Part shown: positions 59,431 to 64,000 of the stretch, piece by piece
Layout of the letters: each line of letters opens with the position of its first letter
Position numbering within the stretch: the stretch's first letter is position 1
Origin: Symbiodinium natans
Lineage: Eukaryota; Sar; Dinophyceae; Suessiales; Symbiodiniaceae
NCBI GenBank assembly: GCA_905221605.1
Contig: CAJNDS010002227.1
Coordinates: 486,001 to 550,000 of the forward strand
Reading direction: 5' to 3'
DNA: 64,000 nt
Translations under genes and position numbers: made by a program
The notes under the pieces: model-generated
The model's input: only the letters and a program-made list of their open reading frames with translations
Databases searched by the model: none
Told to the model about the DNA's origin: nothing

Positions 59431-60190
59431 CCGAGCAAGGGCTTTGTGTCCCTCCCTCCTCTGGACAGCTGCCAGGGCCATCTCCCAAGAAAGGCCCCCT
59501 CTTGCATGGGTGTGCTGGCGCCAAGTTTGAAGGCCTGCCTGAACCGCCTCCTGTCGCAAACGTTGCACGTGAACTTGCCACCACGATTACCGCAGACCTT
59601 TGGGTTGCTTCGCTGCCTAGATGGCTAGCAAAATCCCGTACTTCTTTTGGTGCCTTTCTGTGTGTGTGCCAACATTTTGCCCTTCTGCCGGCGGGGTCCC
59701 AAGTGCCCGCCTTCCGCAACCCGCCACACTTGCCCATCCCCCACCAGGATGTCTTCCAAGGCAGTGGCCCGCGACTAAGCAAGGCAAGGTGGGCTCAACT
59801 CAGACGTCGGAGGCTTGTCAATGTACTTGTCCTGGCCCTGAACTATCTTCACGGCTTTGCCTGGGTCCCCTGTGACCTTCTGCGGAGGTTTCCAAACGGC
59901 CACCAGAGCCTGGTCTACGATAGACTCTGGAAATTTGTGGTTGCGTGTGATGCTCGGCCTGACAAGGTTCCCTTGCCACCCGGGCGTTCGGGGCCAGATC
60001 TTCTGGCCAGGCTCTGCGAATTGGAGGCCTTTGCCTCTCTTGCTTGTGGTGCTGACGGTAAAGGCTATGCGAAGAACGTGCCTTCTGTCCCCGTGCCTCG
60101 TGTTGAAGCATCGTCCGAGCTCCCCCAGCTTCAGCCCTACAGGGCCCTTGACCCCAGCTTTCTGGCCGGGGGAAATGGGACTTGGCGGCC
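59427..60190 (+). CDS. retrotransposon pol N-terminal region
   Basis: Open frame containing ARWAQLRRRRLVNVLVLALN, DRLWKFVVACDARPDKVPLP and ELPQLQPYRALDPSFLAGG. It runs into the next ORF after a one-base frame change near 60180: GTW in this frame, then AAYLEGPLWLPYVEP in the next. Probably an N-terminal extension of the RT protein. It overlaps the preceding frame by four bases (ATGA-like), but the first codon is not secure. Confidence 0.55.
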
Positions 60191-62630
60191 TACTTAGAGG
60201 GCCCTTTGTGGCTCCCCTATGTCGAACCCTTGGTTTTAAGACATGGCAAACCTATGAGCTCTGACAATGTGCCTTCCTTTGCCCACGAGGTACGTGATGA
60301 TGTGCTTGGACTTGCGAAGCTGTGGGATGCCCAGTCCCTCCTTCACCTACGTCGTGGTGAGGTCGACCCCCAAGTCCAGTCCCGTGTCTTCAACAGTTAC
60401 AAAAATCCCGAGAAGGATCGCCAAATTGTTGACAGAAGGCTGGTTAACAAATCCGAGATGCATCTGGCCGGACCTTCGGCCTTCCTTCCTGCTGCATCCC
60501 TGTTGTCTGCCCTTTCAGTGCCCCGCTTCACTCACCACTGCAAGGCCTTCATAAGTGACAGGAAAGACTTCTATCACCAGGCCAAGGTTTCTGATGCTAG
60601 GGCTGCCAGCAACGCTTTGTGTTTCGCCTTTCAGGGTTCCGAACTTCAGGGTACACGCGCTTTTAATGAACTTTGGGAGGGTGAGCCTTCGCATCTGCGT
60701 CCTCTCTTGCTGGATACTTCCTTCGTGCCCTGCTTCAAGTCTCTGTACCAGGGTTACCAGGGAGACCACTTAGGGGTAGAATACGCTCTGGAAGCGCATG
60801 GTTGTTTCCTTGAACAAGCAGGCTTGCTCGCCCCAGCAAGCAGGTTGCTTGGAAAGGGTCCATTGCCTTTTGGCCCCACTTGGCAGGCTCTTTTCATCGA
60901 CGACCTCGTTGGCATTTCCGTTGAGCCTCGGGCTGCCCCTCGGAAAGGCCTGTGCGAGGCAGAGAGGCTTCATCAAATTGCTTGCAAGGCTTACTCCAAA
61001 GGTGAGGTCTTAGGTTCGGAGGAGAAGGACATCCTTGGTGAGAGCCTCTTCCAGGCCATCGGAGCAGAGGTGTGCTCTGATGAAAGGGCCGTTCGGACAG
61101 GCCTTGTAACTGCCTCTGCTCCTTTCTCCAGACACCTCTCAGTCGCTACCCTGAGTCTACGGGCTGCCAGCCTCCGTGTCACGACGCCAAATCTGATTGC
61201 AAAGCTTGTGGGTTCCTGGGTCTCCATTGCCCTTTTCAGGAGAGCAGCCATGGTCGTGTTCTCAAAGGTCTTTGGCGTCTCAAGAGCTGCTGCAAACGAC
61301 AGCCGGACCAGCTCGGTCGCCAGACCTCTGCCTAGAGCTGTCAGCCAAGAGCTGGCGCTAGCTAGCGTCTTGATGCCACTCATGTCCGTTGATTTGGGCG
61401 CCTCCTTTGCTCCGGCTCTCTTTGCCACAGATGCGTCCTTATCCAAAGGAGCTGCCTGTGAGACCGCTATTGACCCCGGGCTCTCCAGGGTTCTCTGGGA
61501 GAGCTGTGACCGCCTTCATGTGCATTTGGACTCGCCTGCAAGGGCCCTGCTCAAGTGTGCTGGTGACAACATCGAGGACGAGGGGCCCGTCTCCGGTCCC
61601 GGCCCGACCACCTGTCAGCCCTCTTTTGTTCCTTTCCTCTTCGACCTGGTGCTCATCGGCAATGTCCCTGCATCTTTCGCTGAAGCCTGCTCCTTGAAAG
61701 GTCTGGTCTGCAGTCCAGTTCTGAACTCTCAGATCTCCCCTCACTTTGACTATACTCAACCCGCCTTCGGAGCCTGGCTTGATTCCATGATAAGAGAGGG
61801 AAGAGTCAAAGGGCTTGCCCTTTTTCCCCCTGTTGGGACCTTTTCCGCTGCCTTCCGGCCCAGGCTTCGCAGTTATAAGGCTCCACTAGGGTTTAGGGGA
61901 ACTCTTCTTGATAGTCGGGTCAAAAAGGGTCGGGTCAAAAAGGGAAATCTAGCCCTCCTCCGCTGCCTGCTCTTTCTGAGCTTTGCTCTTAAGGCTGGCC
62001 TGCCTGCCGTCCTGACTGTGCCAAAAGCGTCTTTTGCCTCCAGGGTTGCTCCTTGGAGGAGCCTGCGGGGGAAGCCTGGCTGTGGGGAAATCCTCCTGAA
62101 TAGCTGCTGCTTCGGAGCCTCTTCCCTCCGGCCCCTTAGGCTGCTTGTTTGCCACTTTAGCTTCGGACCATCCGCAGGGGACTGTCTCTGCAAGCCCAGG
62201 CTCTCTGAGGGACCGATCCTTGGGGATCCTTCGCTGCCTTTGTGTAAGGGCCTCTCCCTCGCACTGGCGTCTGCTTTTAGGGGGGTCATAGACTGCTCTT
62301 CCCGGTCTCCCGAGGTTCCAGGCATCGAGTCCCTCCTGGCAAATGATTGCCTCCTGACAAGGGTTTGGTCAGTGACTTTGGCTTTCCGCTGGCACTCCAA
62401 CTCACATATAAATGTGCTTGAGCTTGCTGCTCTCGGGGCCCTGGTCAGGCTCATAGCCATCCGATACCCTGACTCACGAGTTGTCGTCCTGATAGACTCC
62501 CAGGTTGCAAAGCATTCTGCCGCAAGGGGCCGATCCACATCTTGGGCCCTGACTCCTGGACTGCGCAGGCTTGCTGCGCTGGCTCTTGCCTTTGGTCTGC
62601 AGGCTTGCTGCGCTGGCTCTTGCCTTTGGT
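60182..62630 (+). CDS. reverse transcriptase / RNase H with methyltransferase-like insert
   Basis: Frame without stop to 62731. Reverse transcriptase: D of ISDRKDFYHQ at about 60557-60568 and the FIDD catalytic pair at 60899-60904. RNase H: D of FATDAS at 61430, E of HINVLELAAL at 62420, D of VLIDSQ at 62495. Between the first and second RNase H residues, where 50-70 residues are usual, there are about 330; the extra part resembles a DNA methyltransferase fold seen in related dinoflagellate elements. The frame after 62600 is disrupted by a 34-bp duplication, so the last RNase H strand lies in another frame (62601-62843). Copies DNA from the element RNA; cytoplasm or nucleus not determinable. 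Confidence 0.8.
61610..62250 (+). CDS. methyltransferase-like domain inside RNase H region, catalytic Cys absent
   Basis: FDLVLIGNVPASFAEACSLK stands where a glycine-rich SAM-binding motif would be; SPHFDYTQPAFGAWLDSMI and then LALFPPVGTFSAAFRPRLRS follow. In cytosine methyltransferases a Pro-Cys pair is catalytic; here the position after PP is Val (GTT at 61832). SCCFGASSLRPLRLLVCHF resembles the later substrate-recognition portion. An in-frame 15-bp duplication is at 61915-61945 (RVKKGRVKKG). Probably inactive as an enzyme in this copy. Confidence 0.5.
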
Positions 62631-62633
62631 CTG
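62566..62633 (+). repeat. 34-bp perfect tandem duplication, frameshifting
   Basis: 62566-62599 and 62600-62633 are identical (CAGGCTTGCTGCGCTGGCTC then TTGCCTTTGGTCTG). 34 is not divisible by three. Confidence 0.97.
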
Positions 62634-62843
62634 CAGCTCTGTTTTGCCTTTGCGCCGACTCGTTTAAATGTAGCCGACGCCCCTACCAGGAACTCAGTCT
62701 TGCCCCGTGCCTCCGGCCTGGCCCTGTGTGAAAGTCTGCCTGCCGCAGTTCTTCATCGCATAGGGGCCCTCCGCTTCTGCCTCTTGGGCTCGGCTGTTCC
62801 TTGTCTCCAGGTTAAAAGAGGGGAGTTGCCCCAGACTTGCTGA
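62601..62843 (+). pseudogene. RNase H C-terminal segment in shifted frame
   Basis: RLAALALAFGLQLCFAFAPT then RLNVADAPTRN supplies the fourth RNase H acidic residue (D at 62676) in the frame created by the 34-bp duplication; continues to a stop at 62841. Confidence 0.7.
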
Positions 62844-63406
62844 GTGGTTGGCCGGCCATTTTGCAGAGCACCTTCCCGACAAACCTGGGGGCTACTTTCG
62901 GGAGTTTGACAGCACTCTCGGATACCCAGGTGAGGGCCCTCTTTGCAGTGTTTGCCCTCGTCCCCGCCGTCACCACTTGCCTTCAGGCCGCCCGTGCTTT
63001 CGAGCTCGTGAGGCCAGCAGTGCCTCATTTGGGTTTTTGGCCTTTTTCTCCTTTTGTGTTCCTTTGAAACGAGCTTCATTCTTTCTTCCAGCCTTTGTGC
63101 TTTGCAGGCCTCTGCTTCGTCTTGGCCTGCCTTTGCACGCTCAACATACCAGTTTATGCGCCTTTGCCTTTGCCCCTCCCGCCCATTCTGCATTCCTCTT
63201 CCGCCCAGCGTGTCTTTGCCTGCAAATGTGGCTCCTGGACCGTGCCAGTTGAGCGCTGTTTCATTCTCAGCCCTCTTTGCACCTCTTCCCTTCCTGACTC
63301 CTTCCCTTCTCCCCTTCGGCCTCCCCTGCCTTTCGATCCCACTCTGGGTTTCCCGGGTGAAGGGTGGTTCAGGGTGTTCGGGGTCTTCTGGGTGTTGTTT
63401 CGAGCC
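62844..63406. other. inter-ORF spacer of the retrotransposon
   Basis: C/T-rich sequence with short frames lacking family motifs. It may hold the leader for the recombinase ORF. Confidence 0.5.
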
Positions 63407-64000
63407 ATGGCAGTCCCTGCCCCTTCGACTCCTGCAGAGCACCTTCGGGCTGCGAAGCGAGGCCCTCTTTTACTGGTGGCAGATCGAGTTGTGAGGCCAG
63501 CTACCAGAACCGACAGGGCTAAGCTGCTGAAGGCCTTTGATGAGTGGCTGGGAGAAGTTCGAGGGCAGTGCGTCGAGAGTCTGATTGCTCCTGGGGTCGC
63601 AGCTTCGGAAGCTATCGCCGAGGCCCTTGTCTCGTATGGTCATGCTCTCTTTAAAGCTGGCTTCCCCTACTATAAGTACAGCGAGACTATAAATGCTGTG
63701 GTTGGCTTAAAGCCCTCACTTCGAAAGAACATCAGCTACGCCTGGGATCTTGCCTTCGCCTGGATGTCAGAGGAGCCTCATGTTCATCATCGGGCCTTAC
63801 CGAAAGGGATCCTCTTGGCCCTGCTTTCCTTGGCTTTGGCTTGGGGTTGGGTGGATGAAGCTGCGCTGTTCGCCTTGTCCTGGTGCGGACTGCTTAGAAT
63901 CGGCGAGGCCGTCAACGCAGAGCGCCGAGATCTGGTTCTACCTCACAATGCGGCGCCTGGCACTCTGTTTGCGCTTTTGGCTATTCGCTCTCCCAAAACG
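63407..64000 (+). CDS. tyrosine recombinase, partial (runs off window)
   Basis: ATG at 63407 (gagccATGG) and 198 codons open to the last base. An N-terminal helical core-binding-like part (ALFKAGFPYYKYSETINAVV) is followed by LSWCGLLRIGEAVNAERRDL, the arginine box I of tyrosine recombinases (Arg in LLRIGE). Boxes II (HxxR) and the Tyr lie beyond the window. Mediates integration of the circular DIRS intermediate. Confidence 0.75.
   Translation, partial: MAVPAPSTPAEHLRAAKRGPLLLVADRVVRPATRTDRAKLLKAFDEWLGEVRGQCVESLIAPGVAASEAIAEALVSYGHALFKAGFPYYKYSETINAVVGLKPSLRKNISYAWDLAFAWMSEEPHVHHRALPKGILLALLSLALAWGWVDEAALFALSWCGLLRIGEAVNAERRDLVLPHNAAPGTLFALLAIRSPKT

Larger units (their letters stand above)
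57000..64000 (+). mobile_element. DIRS-type (tyrosine recombinase) retrotransposon, right end outside window
   Basis: A plus-strand series of gag-like frames, reverse transcriptase, RNase H split by a methyltransferase-like domain, and a tyrosine recombinase still open at the window end. Order RT, RNase H, recombinase and lack of an integrase or protease fit DIRS-type elements, which integrate via a circular intermediate. The left boundary is unclear (between about 56780 and 57280); no terminal repeat could be tested because the right end is missing. At least six frame changes make this copy probably non-autonomous, or reflect assembly indels. Confidence 0.8.

Overview
This window looks like nuclear DNA of a dinoflagellate, most likely a Symbiodiniaceae/Suessiales type. 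The reasons are: (1) dozens of interstitial TTTAGGG/CCCTAAA telomere-type arrays; (2) GC-rich coding pieces flanked by GC, GA and GT 5' splice sites with AG|G-type acceptors, a known dinoflagellate habit; (3) a tyrosine-recombinase (DIRS-type) retrotransposon with a methyltransferase-like domain; (4) foldback mini-elements whose ends coincide with splice sites. No bacterial, plasmid or phage signature was seen.

Layout. 0-22.5 kb: one plus-strand gene in at least 22 short exons (22-79 nt), a six-transmembrane voltage-gated / cyclic-nucleotide-binding ion channel. Read in order the exons give S1, S2, S3, an Arg-rich S4, S5, a pore loop without GYG/GFG, S6, a C-linker and the start of a cyclic-nucleotide-binding domain. 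Its introns are largely telomeric repeat. The intron splitting S5 is 10.4 kb and holds a 10.0 kb element bounded by 27-bp inverted repeats (6710-16742), which contains a palindromic satellite, a 220-bp-type satellite and a nested 2.0 kb inverted-repeat element. 22.5-26.4 kb: telomeric repeat, with possible further exons not recognised. 26.4-27.8 kb: an intron-poor gene for a membrane-anchored fibronectin type II protein. 28-35.5 kb: scattered exons of unidentified genes, plus a triplicated ~0.93 kb unit. 36.9-40.1 kb: four well-phased exons of a small conserved gene (MADDYERFLSYDWSDERW start). 41.3-43.0 kb: a single-exon gene for a secreted ERV/ALR-type sulfhydryl oxidase. 44.5-56.2 kb: scattered exons of unidentified genes among telomeric arrays. 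56.8-64.0 kb: a DIRS-type retrotransposon (gag-like ORFs, reverse transcriptase, RNase H split by a methyltransferase-like domain, tyrosine recombinase running off the window end), broken by several frameshifts.

The main result is that the telomeric arrays are not a chromosome end. They fill introns and have landed inside older mobile elements: at least five junctions lie within foldback or satellite repeats whose intact form is present elsewhere in the window. This supports repeated insertion or expansion of telomeric repeat in transcribed DNA. Exon calls rest on hand translation, splice phase and recall of family motifs; no alignment or transcript was available.
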